Assembly (NCBI GenBank): GCA_009926135.1
Contig: RFPL01000003.1
Coordinates: 124,001 to 188,000, forward strand
Origin: Sphingomonadaceae bacterium
GTDB lineage: Bacteria > Pseudomonadota > Alphaproteobacteria > Sphingomonadales > Sphingomonadaceae
Length of the DNA stretch: 64,000 nt
Direction of reading: 5' to 3'
Of this stretch, positions 8,861 through 20,513 are shown piece after piece. The notes beneath the pieces were generated by a model. The model was given only the letters and a program-made list of their open reading frames with translations, had not been told where the DNA came from and made no database searches. The stretch's first letter is position 1, and each line of letters opens with the position of its first letter. Both the position numbers and the translations under genes were made by a program.

Positions 8861-8864
8861 GGAC

Positions 8865-9497
8865 CTAAAGGCTCCAGCTCGGCCGTGCGGCCAGGCGCGC
8901 GCGCCAGGCGGCAAGGTTGGGCCGCCCCTCGCCGGGATCTATCCGCAGCACGCGCGAAAAATCAACCGCGACTCCGCAAGTGATATCGGCGATCGAAAAG
9001 CCGCTGGCGGCAAGGTAGTCGCGGCCGGCCAGGTGCGCATCAAGCTTGTCGAGGAAGTGCAGGAGCCGCGCCTTGCCGCGCTCGGCCAGTTCGGGGATCT
9101 GGGCATAGTTGACCGGGCCGGGCAGCGCCCGGTCCTTCATCGCCGGGGCAGTGTTGCGCATCGCTTCGGCAATGGCCATCAGGCACTCGCCCTCGGCCTT
9201 GCTGTTCCAGCTGGCGATCTCGGCCTTGTCGATGAGGGTCGTGCCGAACAGCGGCGGATCGGGCTTGAAGGCTTCGGCCCAGGCGGCAATCCCAGCATTG
9301 TCGGTCAGGACGCTGCCGTCCTCCAGCACCAGCGCAGGCACGGTCAGCCCCGGATTGACCGCGCGGTAGGCTTCGGACTGATGCTCCCCCGCCGCCAGGT
9401 CGACGATCCTGGTCTCATGCGCGATGCCCTTCTCGGCCAGCAGGATGCGGGCGCGGCGTGGGCTTGGGGCACGGGGAAAGTCATAAAGAATCGGCAT
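8865..9497 (-). CDS. Glutathione S-transferase family protein
   Basis: A 210-residue cytosolic protein with a thioredoxin-like N-terminal domain (PILYDFPRAPSPRRARILL, then the cis-Pro segment NPGLTVPALVLEDGSVLTD) and a helical C-terminal domain ending with SIADITCGVAVDF. The ATG at 9497 follows GGAGGG, an excellent ribosome-binding site. Substrate cannot be told; typical roles are detoxification of electrophiles by glutathione. Four bases separate its stop from the downstream metallo-hydrolase start, indicating cotranscription. Confidence 0.9.
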   Translation of the reverse strand: MPILYDFPRAPSPRRARILLAEKGIAHETRIVDLAAGEHQSEAYRAVNPGLTVPALVLEDGSVLTDNAGIAAWAEAFKPDPPLFGTTLIDKAEIASWNSKAEGECLMAIAEAMRNTAPAMKDRALPGPVNYAQIPELAERGKARLLHFLDKLDAHLAGRDYLAASGFSIADITCGVAVDFSRVLRIDPGEGRPNLAAWRARLAARPSWSL

Positions 9498-9534
9498 CGG
9501 TCCCTCCTTTTGGGAGAGACTAGCAGTGCGCAGA

Positions 9535-9560
9535 CCAATTGCGATTGGCAACTGGTTGCC
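9535..9560. promoter_or_regulatory. Two abutting palindromes before the glutathione transferase gene
   Basis: CCAAT-TGCG-ATTGG (9535-9548) runs straight into GGCAAC-TG-GTTGCC (9547-9560). Both have perfect arms. They lie 38-63 bp upstream of the glutathione transferase start, where a repressor site would be expected. No regulator gene is adjacent. Confidence 0.4.
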
Positions 9561-9692
9561 GTTACGGAACACTGGATTTTCGCCATCGACAGGTAATGAT
9601 ATTCTGTTACATCTCAGCCAGTCGCCCGTTGCGACTCGGCCCACTCCAGAAAGCAGGGCGCCCCGGGCGCCAAGAGGATGGAGAGGTGCATT

Positions 9693-10361
9693 ATGGCCTA
9701 TGTCGATACCATCAATTCGAACCGCCGCGTGGGTACGCTGGCGCTGGTCGGGGCAATCCATGTTGCCGCCGGATATGCCCTGGTGACGGGACTGGCAGCG
9801 AACGTCATCCCCAAGATCAAGGGCGAGTTCGTTAGCGTGTTCATTCCCAAGCCGCCCGAACCACTGCCGACCCCGACAGTGACGCCCCGGACGAAGCCGG
9901 ATGAAACCACCTTCGCCCCGCCCCCGCCGCATCCGCAGCAGGCCAATCCGTTTCAGAGTGGCGGCCCGATTGCCTTGCCCAGCTACGCCGCAGAGGAAGG
10001 CGGTGGCACCATCGGCGAAGTAACCTTCCCCGACCCAGGCCCTTCGCCGAGCCCTTCCTTCGCGACAAAATCCGCGCGGCCCAAGGGCAATCCCGGTCTG
10101 TGGGTCTCCACCAATGACTACCCGCAGAGCGCGATCCGCGCCGAGGCGGAAGGCCTCGTCAAGTTCCGGCTGAGTATCGGCACCAATGGCCGGGTGACCG
10201 GCTGCGAGATCACCGGCTCGAGCGGCAACACCGCGCTGGACGAAGCGGCCTGTGCCAAGCTGGCGATGCGCGGTCGGTTCGAACCCGCCAGCGACAGCAC
10301 CGGGGCGTTGGTGGCCGGTAGCTATACCGGCGCGGTGCGCTGGCAGTTGCCGAAGGAATGA
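9693..10361 (+). CDS. TonB family energy-transducing protein
   Basis: About 222 residues from the ATG at 9693, preceded by GGAGAGG. One membrane anchor (about 15-36) is followed by a Pro-rich periplasmic stretch (about 45-90) and a C-terminal TonB domain (about 130-220) with NDYPQSAIRAEAEGLVKFRL and the TGCEITGSSGNTALDEAAC segment. It should couple inner-membrane proton motive force to outer-membrane TonB-dependent receptors. exbB and exbD are not adjacent, so it is probably one of several TonB paralogues, which sphingomonads usually have. Confidence 0.9.
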   Translation: MAYVDTINSNRRVGTLALVGAIHVAAGYALVTGLAANVIPKIKGEFVSVFIPKPPEPLPTPTVTPRTKPDETTFAPPPPHPQQANPFQSGGPIALPSYAAEEGGGTIGEVTFPDPGPSPSPSFATKSARPKGNPGLWVSTNDYPQSAIRAEAEGLVKFRLSIGTNGRVTGCEITGSSGNTALDEAACAKLAMRGRFEPASDSTGALVAGSYTGAVRWQLPKE

Positions 10362-10375
10362 AGCACTGACAACGA

Positions 10376-10405
10376 AGCGGCCCGGGGCGTGAGCCTCGGG
10401 CCGCT
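10376..10405. terminator. Bidirectional terminator-like hairpin
   Basis: Arms AGCGGCCCG and CGGGCCGCT enclose a 12-base loop between the convergent TonB and enoyl-CoA hydratase genes. The following sequence on the plus strand is ATCATTCT, not a clean T-run. Confidence 0.6.
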
Positions 10406-10411
10406 ATCATT

Positions 10412-11193
10412 CTACCGCCCCGTAAACTGCGCCGGTCGCTTTTCCAGGAAGGACTTCACGCCTTCCTTGAAGTCATCGCTGGCGAACAGCGGCAGCAGCT
10501 GCAGGTAGACGTGCTGGACGTGGGTTTCGAAGCTTTCCTCCAGCCCCATCCGCATCATCCGTTTGGACGCCAGCACCGCCAGCGGCGCGTTGGCGGCGAT
10601 TTCCGCGGCCATGGCGCGGGCCTTTGCCCCCACTTCCTCCGCTGGGACGACATGGTTGGCGAGGCCCTCGGCCAGGCAATCGGCGGCGCTCAGCGTGCGA
10701 CCGGTGAAAATGATCTCCGCTGCCTTCGCCCAGCCGAGCATCCGCGGCAGGAACCAGGTGCCGCCGCTTTCCGGCACGATGCCGCGCTTGACGAAGGCAG
10801 CGGCCAGTTTGGCATTATCAGCCATGATGCGGATATCGCAGCCTAGCGCCAGGTCCATGCCATAGCCCGCTGCCGAAAGTTCATGCTGGCCGATGCTGGC
10901 CGCATCCAGGAGTACGAGGCCGAGCGCCGCAATCGCCGCCGCGACCGGGCCGGCGATGATCCGTTCAAGCCGATCCCGCCACCCGACGAAGCTTCGTTAA
11001 GGTCGAGCCCGGCGCAGAACGCCCGGCCCGTGCCCGTCAGGATGACCACCCTGACCGCGGGATCCTCGTTCACGGCCACCAGCGTCTTCGTCAGCTCGTC
11101 CAGCATGGCCGAGGAGATGGTGTTCATCCGCTCAGGCCGGTTGAGCGTGATGGTGGCGATGTGATCCGAAATCTCGCAGATCAGGGCGCTCAT
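10412..11193 (-). pseudogene. Enoyl-CoA hydratase/isomerase family gene, disrupted by a 98-bp inverted copy
   Basis: The 5' part (11193 down to 10976) encodes a normal crotonase start, MSALICEISDHIATITLNRP, through the oxyanion-loop motif GRAFCAGLDLN. The 3' part (10877 down to 10412) encodes the rest, AAGYGMDLALGCDIR, VPESGGTWFLPRMLG and the typical end KRPAQFTGR, but in another frame. Between them lies a 98-bp segment identical, inverted, to part of the metallo-hydrolase gene, in place of about 40 residues that normally carry the second half of the CoA-binding site. Translation from the start would end soon after the insert. It follows the thiolase by 5 bp and would have been the beta-oxidation hydratase of this operon. 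An assembly error is possible. Confidence 0.9.
10878..10975 (+). repeat. 98-bp repeat, inverted copy inside enoyl-CoA hydratase gene
   Basis: Exact inverse-orientation match to 8480-8577, replacing native sequence in the hydratase gene. On the plus strand it still encodes the peptide beginning MLADAGRIQEYEAERR. No target-site duplication, terminal inverted repeat or transposase is visible, so this is not an insertion sequence. Confidence 0.95.
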
Positions 11194-11198
11194 TGTGG

Positions 11199-12446
11199 TC
11201 AGATCCGCTCGATGATGATCGCCGGGGCCATGCCGCCAGCAGCGCACATGGTGACGAGGCCATAACGGCCGCCCGAACGCTCCAGCTCATCCAGCGCGGT
11301 GCCGATCAGGATCGAACCAGTCGCGCCGATCGGGTGACCCAGCGCCATCGCGCCGCCGTTGATGTTGACCTTGGTCCGGTCAAGATCGAGATCGCGGATG
11401 AACTTTTCAGCGACGACCGAGAAAGCCTCGTTGATTTCCCAGACGTCGATGTCCTCAACCTTGAGGCCGGCCTTTTCCAGCACCTTCTTGGCGGCGGGAA
11501 CCGGGGCATTGAGCATCAGCGTGGGACAATCGCCCTGGTTGGCATAGGCGACGATCCGGCCGCGCGGCTTCAGGCCGTGCTTTTCGGCATATTCGGGCGA
11601 GGCAATCAGGATCGCCGCCGCGCCGTCGACCACGCCCGAGCTGTTGCCGGCGTGGTGGAAATGATCGATCTTCAGGTCCGGATAGCGGCGATTGATCTGC
11701 TTGCGGAAAGTGGTGCCGCCAATCTCGAAATCGGCGATCTGGCCGAAGCTGGGCTTCAGCGCGGCCAAGCCTTCGGCAGTGGTTTCGGGACGCGGGAATT
11801 CTTCATGATCCAGCGCGACCGTGCCGTCTTCGTTGTAGACGGTGACCAGCGACTTGTCGAAGCGGCCCTCGCGGATCGCGCGGGCGGCGCGTTCCTGGCT
11901 GACAAGAGCGAGCGCATCGAGTTCTTCGCGCTTGATCCCTTCCATGCTGGCGATGGCATCGCCGCACACGCCCTGATGGCTTTGCGGGTGCAGCGCGTCG
12001 AGCGCTTCGTTGCCCGAACCCATCAGGCGCGGCGGAATGCCGGCGTTGGCCTGTTCGGCCGCAAACGCCGTGGTGTAGCTCATCATCTCGGTGCCGCCGG
12101 CGATGACGCAATCTTCCATGCCCGACATGATCGTGGCCGCAGCCAGGTTCACCGAGGTGATGCCGCCGCCGCAGAACCGGTCAAGCGTGGTGCCGCTGGC
12201 CGAGATGTCATAGCCGGCGGCCAGTGCCGACATGCGGCCAAGGTCACCGCCCTGCTTGCCATTCTGGCTGGAGGTCGACCAGATGATGTCGTCGACCGTG
12301 CTGGTATCCAGGTTATTGCGCTCCTTGATCGCCTTCAGCACGGTGGCGGCCAGATGCTGCGGGTGGAGGTGCGAAAGCGCGCCCTTGCCCGGCTTGCCAA
12401 CTCCGCGGGGGGTACGGACAGCGTCGATGATATAGGCTTCGGCCAT
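11199..12446 (-). CDS. Acetyl-CoA acetyltransferase (thiolase)
   Basis: A 415-residue thiolase from the ATG at 12446, preceded by GAGGAG. The catalytic residues are present: nucleophile Cys in TLDRFCGGG, His in GGAMALGHPIGATG, and the second Cys in MCAAGGMAP, plus NEAF. Such an enzyme cleaves 3-ketoacyl-CoA in beta-oxidation or condenses acetyl-CoA. It heads a minus-strand operon with the broken enoyl-CoA hydratase. Its promoter region, shared with the divergent thiolase-like gene, contains the 18-bp palindrome at 12509-12526. Confidence 0.95.
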   Translation of the reverse strand: MAEAYIIDAVRTPRGVGKPGKGALSHLHPQHLAATVLKAIKERNNLDTSTVDDIIWSTSSQNGKQGGDLGRMSALAAGYDISASGTTLDRFCGGGITSVNLAAATIMSGMEDCVIAGGTEMMSYTTAFAAEQANAGIPPRLMGSGNEALDALHPQSHQGVCGDAIASMEGIKREELDALALVSQERAARAIREGRFDKSLVTVYNEDGTVALDHEEFPRPETTAEGLAALKPSFGQIADFEIGGTTFRKQINRRYPDLKIDHFHHAGNSSGVVDGAAAILIASPEYAEKHGLKPRGRIVAYANQGDCPTLMLNAPVPAAKKVLEKAGLKVEDIDVWEINEAFSVVAEKFIRDLDLDRTKVNINGGAMALGHPIGATGSILIGTALDELERSGGRYGLVTMCAAGGMAPAIIIERI

Positions 12447-12508
12447 GATGGCTCCTCCTCGATATGAAATGCAGTTGCGGGGCAGGTGCAAACCTGCTTT
12501 GACACTGG

Positions 12509-12526
12509 TTTAACCGATCAATTAAA
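12509..12526. promoter_or_regulatory. 18-bp palindrome, candidate acyl-CoA regulon operator (site 1)
   Basis: TTTAACCGATCAATTAAA, symmetric in TTTAA, GATC and TTAAA. It lies between the divergent thiolase (62 bp before its start) and thiolase-like gene (19 bp before its start). Closely matching 18-mers occur at 18634-18651 and 46823-46840. The spacing between TTAA halves is 8, not the 7 of a CtrA box. Confidence 0.7.
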
Positions 12527-12545
12527 TTGCGCAAGGGATAGAACG

Positions 12546-16182
<3,637 letters not shown>

Positions 16183-16266
16183 CTGTTTTCCAGGTCAGTC
16201 ATCAGGGGAGCAGAGCGCCGGATTGCGCCGCCGCGCCGCTCCCCGCAATGACGAAAAGTATGAGCG

Positions 16267-17478
16267 TCAGGCCGGAATCGCGTTGAACGGCACGCCCTTG
16301 TCAGGGCGATGGTCCTGCGGCAGGCCCAGCACTTTTTCGGCAATGGTGTTGAGCAGGACTTCGTCCGAGCCGCCGGCGATGCGGCCAGTCGGCGCATTGA
16401 GCCAGCTGGTGCCCCAGTCTTCCTTCACATAAGCGTGGGGATCGAAATCGAAGGCCTGGTTGCCCTGCAGGTCCAGCGCCAGTTCCGACAGCTTCTGCCG
16501 GCTGCGCACCGCGACCAGCTTTTGCAGCGAGCCTTCCGGACCCGGCTGCATGCCGGCCTGCATCATGGCAAAGGCGCGCTTCGTGATCGAATCGAGGCCA
16601 GCACGCATGGCATGGTTGCGGGCGATGGCCGAGCGGATCCGGCCATCCTTGAGCGCCGGCTTGCCATTGATGGTCAGCTCGCGCGCCTCGTCGACGAATA
16701 GATCGAGATGCGGTCCGAACCCGGCGCTATCGGTGGCGATATAGCGTTCGATCATCAGCGTGTGCAGCGCAACGCCGAAACCGCCGCCAACATCACCCAT
16801 GCGCTGGCTGTCTTCCAGCCGCACGGCATCGAAGAATACCTCGTTCACGTGGCTGTCACCGCCGGCCAGCTTGATCGGGCGCACTTCCACGCCCGCGGCC
16901 CGCATATCGACCCAGAAATAGGTCAGGCCCTTGTGCTTTTCGACCGTGGGATCGGTGCGGACCACGATCACGCCGTAGTCGCAGTACTGTGCCCAGCTGG
17001 TCCAGACCTTCTGCCCGGTCATGCGCCAGCCGTTGCCATCCGGCTCGGCCTTGGTGCGCAGCGCGGCAAGGTCAGACCCGCCCGAAGGTTCGGAGAACAG
17101 CTGGCACCAGATTTCCTCGCCGCGCAGCGCCTTGACCACGCGCTCTTTCACCCAGGCGCGGTCCTGCCCGTACTGGATCAGGATCGGGATCGGCATTCCC
17201 AGCGAAATGCCGAAATAGCCGTTCGGCATGCCGAACTGCATCTCTTCGGAATCGAAGGCGATCTTGTGCATGTTCGACAGGCCCTGCCCGCCGATTTCGG
17301 TCTTCCAGTTGATCCCTGCGTAACCGGCATCATACTTTTCGGCCATGTACTGGCGGCCCAATGCCAGGTCTTCCTCAACCGAAAGGTTCAGATGACCGCG
17401 CGCCGCGCGGGCATACTTGGGCGCAACGCTTTCCAGCCAGGCGCGGGCCTTGGCGCGGTAGGTTTCGATCTCGCTCAT
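16267..17478 (-). CDS. Acyl-CoA dehydrogenase, large-type subunit
   Basis: A 403-residue acyl-CoA dehydrogenase from the ATG at 17478, which overlaps the previous stop as ATGA. Motifs include CQLFSEPSGGSDLAALRT, GQKVWTSWAQYCDYGVIVVRT, FFDAVRLEDSQRMGD and the C-terminal GRIAGGSDEVLLNTIAEKVLGLPQD. The translational coupling to a shorter dehydrogenase is the pattern of alpha2beta2 heteromeric acyl-CoA dehydrogenases known from actinobacterial steroid side-chain catabolism. Substrate is unknown, but a bulky CoA ester is plausible. Confidence 0.93.
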   Translation of the reverse strand: MSEIETYRAKARAWLESVAPKYARAARGHLNLSVEEDLALGRQYMAEKYDAGYAGINWKTEIGGQGLSNMHKIAFDSEEMQFGMPNGYFGISLGMPIPILIQYGQDRAWVKERVVKALRGEEIWCQLFSEPSGGSDLAALRTKAEPDGNGWRMTGQKVWTSWAQYCDYGVIVVRTDPTVEKHKGLTYFWVDMRAAGVEVRPIKLAGGDSHVNEVFFDAVRLEDSQRMGDVGGGFGVALHTLMIERYIATDSAGFGPHLDLFVDEARELTINGKPALKDGRIRSAIARNHAMRAGLDSITKRAFAMMQAGMQPGPEGSLQKLVAVRSRQKLSELALDLQGNQAFDFDPHAYVKEDWGTSWLNAPTGRIAGGSDEVLLNTIAEKVLGLPQDHRPDKGVPFNAIPA

Positions 17479-18569
17479 GCGGCTTCTCCCGTCAGCGTTT
17501 CGACCAGCAGGTCTTCCCAAAACAGCAGGTTGCCCTGCTCGATCGCCAGGCTGCGGGCCCGGCGCATATGAAGGTGGAGTCCCTGCTCCCAGGTCACCCC
17601 GATCCCGCCGTGGACCTGCACGCAGTCGCGTGCGCAGGTGTCATAGGCTTCGGTGGCAGTCAGCCGCGCATCGGCTGCAGCCAGCAGGAACTCGGGCGTT
17701 CCGGCAACGGCCGCGGCATGAATGCAGTTAGCGCGGGCGATCTCGACCAGCCCATACATTTCGGCAATGCGGTGCTTGACCGACTGGAACGCACCGATCA
17801 GCTGGCCAAAGGCCTTGCGCGTCACGGCATAGTCGCGCGCGATGTGCAGCAGCGCCTCAGCCCCGCCAACCTGCTCGTGCGCGGTGACCACTGCCATCCG
17901 GGCCAGCACTTCGCGGGCCAGCGCCAGCGCTGCCGGGCCTTCTGCCAGCACTTCTGCCGGGGTGCCGGCGAAGGTCAGGTCGGCATAGAGCCGGCTGTTG
18001 TCGAAGCTGGAAACGGCCTTGCGCTCAGCTCCGGCGAGTTCCGTCAGGGCGAGCACCGGGCCATTCGTGCCGCTGGCCCAGACCAGCGCCAGTTCGGCCT
18101 TGAGCGCGCCGGGCACGGCCGGCTTGGTGCCGGTCAGCTTGCCATCGGCAAACTTTGTTGCCGGGACAGCGGGGAGCACGTCAGTTCCCTCGGCAAAGGC
18201 CACAGCGCCGCGCACCACGCCCGAGGCGATCTGCGGCAGGTACTTTGCGGCCAGGTCCGCCTTGCCCGATGCGACCAGCGCATGGGTGACGCCGTAACCG
18301 GGGGTCAGGAACGGGGCACCAGCCGTGGCCGCACCGCTCGCCTGTGCAACCAGGCCCAGTTCCACCAGGCCAAGGCCCAGTCCGCCATGCTCTTCCGGCA
18401 CGGCCAGCGCGGTCCAGCCCTGCTCGACCGCGGTATCCCAGAAGGCCGCGTCGTGTTCGCCGACCTGCTCGAGCAGCTTCAGCAGCCGGTCCTTGCCAGT
18501 TCGAGCGTCGAGCACGCGGCGCGATTCGTTTCCGATCGCCTGCTGGCCTTCATCATAAAGAATTGACAT
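17475..18569 (-). CDS. Acyl-CoA dehydrogenase, small-type subunit
   Basis: A 364-residue protein from the ATG at 18569 (MSILYDEGQQAIGNESRR). It is shorter and more divergent than its two neighbours but keeps the acyl-CoA dehydrogenase layout: helical start, LAVPEEHGGLGLGLVELG, then ARDYAVTRKAFGQLIGAFQSVKHRIAEMY and CVQVHGGIGVTWEQGLHLHMRRA. Its stop overlaps the start of the next dehydrogenase by ATGA, suggesting a heteromeric enzyme. The promoter holds operator palindrome site 2 (18634-18651), 64 bp upstream. Confidence 0.92.
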   Translation of the reverse strand: MSILYDEGQQAIGNESRRVLDARTGKDRLLKLLEQVGEHDAAFWDTAVEQGWTALAVPEEHGGLGLGLVELGLVAQASGAATAGAPFLTPGYGVTHALVASGKADLAAKYLPQIASGVVRGAVAFAEGTDVLPAVPATKFADGKLTGTKPAVPGALKAELALVWASGTNGPVLALTELAGAERKAVSSFDNSRLYADLTFAGTPAEVLAEGPAALALAREVLARMAVVTAHEQVGGAEALLHIARDYAVTRKAFGQLIGAFQSVKHRIAEMYGLVEIARANCIHAAAVAGTPEFLLAAADARLTATEAYDTCARDCVQVHGGIGVTWEQGLHLHMRRARSLAIEQGNLLFWEDLLVETLTGEAA

Positions 18570-18633
18570 ATATGCCTTTCCCGTTCCTCTCGGAGCAATC
18601 GCGCGGCCACCAGTGATCCGGTCCGTCCGGCGA

Positions 18634-18651
18634 TTTAATCGATTGGTTAAA
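18634..18651. promoter_or_regulatory. 18-bp palindrome, candidate acyl-CoA regulon operator (site 2)
   Basis: TTTAATCGATTGGTTAAA, whose reverse complement differs from site 1 at only a few inner positions. It sits between the divergent small-type acyl-CoA dehydrogenase and VOC protein genes. Confidence 0.7.
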
Positions 18652-18733
18652 CTGCCCGGGCGCAGCCCGCAACCCGTTGCCGAAACGGAAGATCGCGTGT
18701 TAGCCTTTGTCCCGTAGACCAGGAGCAACAGCC

Positions 18734-19420
18734 ATGCGCGTCCAGCAGCCGAATGGGATCCACCACATCGCGATCATGAGCGCGGACATGAAGGCGCAGC
18801 TTACCTTCTTCACCCAGGTGATGGGCTTTCCCTTGAAGGGCCTGTTCGAGATGCACGGCGTGCCCGGCGGCAAGCACGCTTTCCTCGAAATGGGGCCGGA
18901 CAGCTATTTCTCGGTGGTCGAACTCGCCGGCGTGGACGCGATCCCCAGCACTATCGGCATTACCCATGCCGGGACCGGGGCGGGAATCTGCGCCAAGGGC
19001 ACCATGCAGCACATCGCTTTCCGCGTCCCCGATGAAGCGGGGTTGATCGCGATGCGCGACCGGATCCGCAGCAAAGGCGTTCCCGCGATCGGCCCGATCG
19101 GGCATGGCTTCTGCCGCTCGATCTATTTCGCCGGGCCCGAAGGGCTGACGCTTGAGGTTTCCTGCCAGGTGGCCGAACTCGATCCGGCCCACTGGGTCGA
19201 TCCGAAAATGCTCGATGAATGCGGGATTTCGGGCGAGGAAGCCCAGGCGATGGTGAACCCGCCGCCATGCAATTCGCCGAGCCCGGTCGCCCAGCCAAGC
19301 TATGACCCGGCGGTGCCCAATCTGGCCTATCCTCCCGCGGCCTGGCAGCACATCATGGCCACTCCGGACGAGGTGATTACCCGGCAAGGCAGCTATGACG
19401 AGCCGCCGGTTCCAGCCTGA
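18734..19420 (+). CDS. VOC family protein (glyoxalase/dioxygenase fold)
   Basis: A 228-residue protein from the ATG at 18734, preceded by AGGAG. It begins GIHHIAIMSADMKAQLTFFTQVMGFPL, a typical VOC metal-site start with His, and has a second half with MQHIAFRVPDEAGL and a late ligand Glu in PEGLTLEVSCQ. The last 50 residues are Pro-rich and outside the fold. The reaction is unknown; the position opposite the acyl-CoA dehydrogenases, sharing their operator region, ties it to the same pathway. Confidence 0.88.
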   Translation: MRVQQPNGIHHIAIMSADMKAQLTFFTQVMGFPLKGLFEMHGVPGGKHAFLEMGPDSYFSVVELAGVDAIPSTIGITHAGTGAGICAKGTMQHIAFRVPDEAGLIAMRDRIRSKGVPAIGPIGHGFCRSIYFAGPEGLTLEVSCQVAELDPAHWVDPKMLDECGISGEEAQAMVNPPPCNSPSPVAQPSYDPAVPNLAYPPAAWQHIMATPDEVITRQGSYDEPPVPA

Positions 19421-19538
19421 GCCCGCCACTCAACTCACCGCACCAGCGCCCCAAGCCCCCGCGCAAGCTATTGACCGGGCGGCACCATTGCTCTCGCAGC
19501 GCGGTTGGGGGCGCAGTGCGCATTGAAGGAGTAACTTG

Positions 19539-20414
19539 ATGCGGGTGATTTCGAACAAGCCGGCGGCGTTCGCCTTGCTGGCCATGCTGGCCGTGCCGAT
19601 GTCCGCCAGCCTTTCTGCCCAGGAGCAGATGAGCACCGATCCCAACATCGTCGTCACCGGCGAACCCCTGCCCGATATGTCGGCCATGACGCCGGGGCCG
19701 GAAATCAAGGGCGTGATCACCGCCCGCAAGGGTGACCGGATGAAGATCACCGCCGCTGACGGCACCAGCACGGTGGTGGCGATCAACGAGACGACCAAGC
19801 TCAAGGCCAGCAGCGGCCTGTTCGGCAGCAAGGGCCAGAAGCCCTCGCTGAACGCGCTGCTCAACGGCCTGCCGGTGACGGTGAAGACCATGCAGGCCGG
19901 CCAGGTGCTGCTCGCCAGCCAGGTCAGCTACAAGAGCAATGACTTCAAGACCGCGATGATGATCCGCAACGGCACCGAGCAGCAGTTTGCCGAGCAGACT
20001 GCCGCCACCCAGGCGCTGCGCGGACGCATGGCCGATATCGACAACTACAACATCAAGGGCACGACCAACGTGTTCTTCGATACTGGCAAGTGGCAGCTGT
20101 CGCAGCAGGCCAAGATGGAACTCTGCAACGCGGCCAGCCAGGCAGAGTCGACCAGCAACGCCCTGCTGCTCGTGGTCGGCTACACCGATTCGGTCGGCAG
20201 CGAGGAATACAACCAGACGCTCAGCGAAAAGCGTGCCAGCAGCGTGATCAACTACCTGCAGCAGGCCTGCCGCTGGAAGCCGTATCGCGTGCTGACGCCG
20301 ACCGGCATGGCCGAGGCCGATCCGCTGGCCGACAACACCACCGAGGAAGGCAAGGCGCAGAACCGCCGGGTTGCCGTCAACATCCTCGTCAGCAAGAGCG
20401 TCGAAGGACTCTGA
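19539..20414 (+). CDS. OmpA family outer-membrane/peptidoglycan-associated protein
   Basis: About 291 residues with a signal peptide (1-27, ending ASLSA). The middle part (about 30-165) has no recognised domain. The C-terminal OmpA domain (about 170-285) shows NVFFDTGKWQLS, VVGYTDSVGSEEYNQTLSEKRA and NRRVAVNI, which bind peptidoglycan. It probably links the outer membrane to the cell wall. The ATG at 19539 follows GAAGGAG. It is transcribed alone or with purB 99 bp further on. Confidence 0.92.
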   Translation: MRVISNKPAAFALLAMLAVPMSASLSAQEQMSTDPNIVVTGEPLPDMSAMTPGPEIKGVITARKGDRMKITAADGTSTVVAINETTKLKASSGLFGSKGQKPSLNALLNGLPVTVKTMQAGQVLLASQVSYKSNDFKTAMMIRNGTEQQFAEQTAATQALRGRMADIDNYNIKGTTNVFFDTGKWQLSQQAKMELCNAASQAESTSNALLLVVGYTDSVGSEEYNQTLSEKRASSVINYLQQACRWKPYRVLTPTGMAEADPLADNTTEEGKAQNRRVAVNILVSKSVEGL

Positions 20415-20513
20415 AGTTGCAGGGGGTGGGCAGCGCTCACCCCCTGCCCTTCGCACTTGCCATAAAGGACCGTGCACCCTAGCGGCAGCGCCAACAGCCG
20501 CTAGGAGTCGAAC

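Noticed and set aside
10878..10975. Insertion sequence or MITE
   Set aside because: The 98-bp segment has no terminal inverted repeats, no target duplication and matches the middle of a protein gene exactly.
10883..11164. Plus-strand open frame starting MLADAGRIQEYEAERR as a gene of its own
   Set aside because: Only its first part matches a protein, because it is the inverted copy of the metallo-hydrolase segment; the rest is antisense of the hydratase gene.
12509..12526. CtrA box, because TTAA occurs twice
   Set aside because: The spacing between TTAA halves is 8 bp in all three sites, not the 7 bp of CtrA boxes, and the inner bases are palindromic, which fits a different dimeric regulator.
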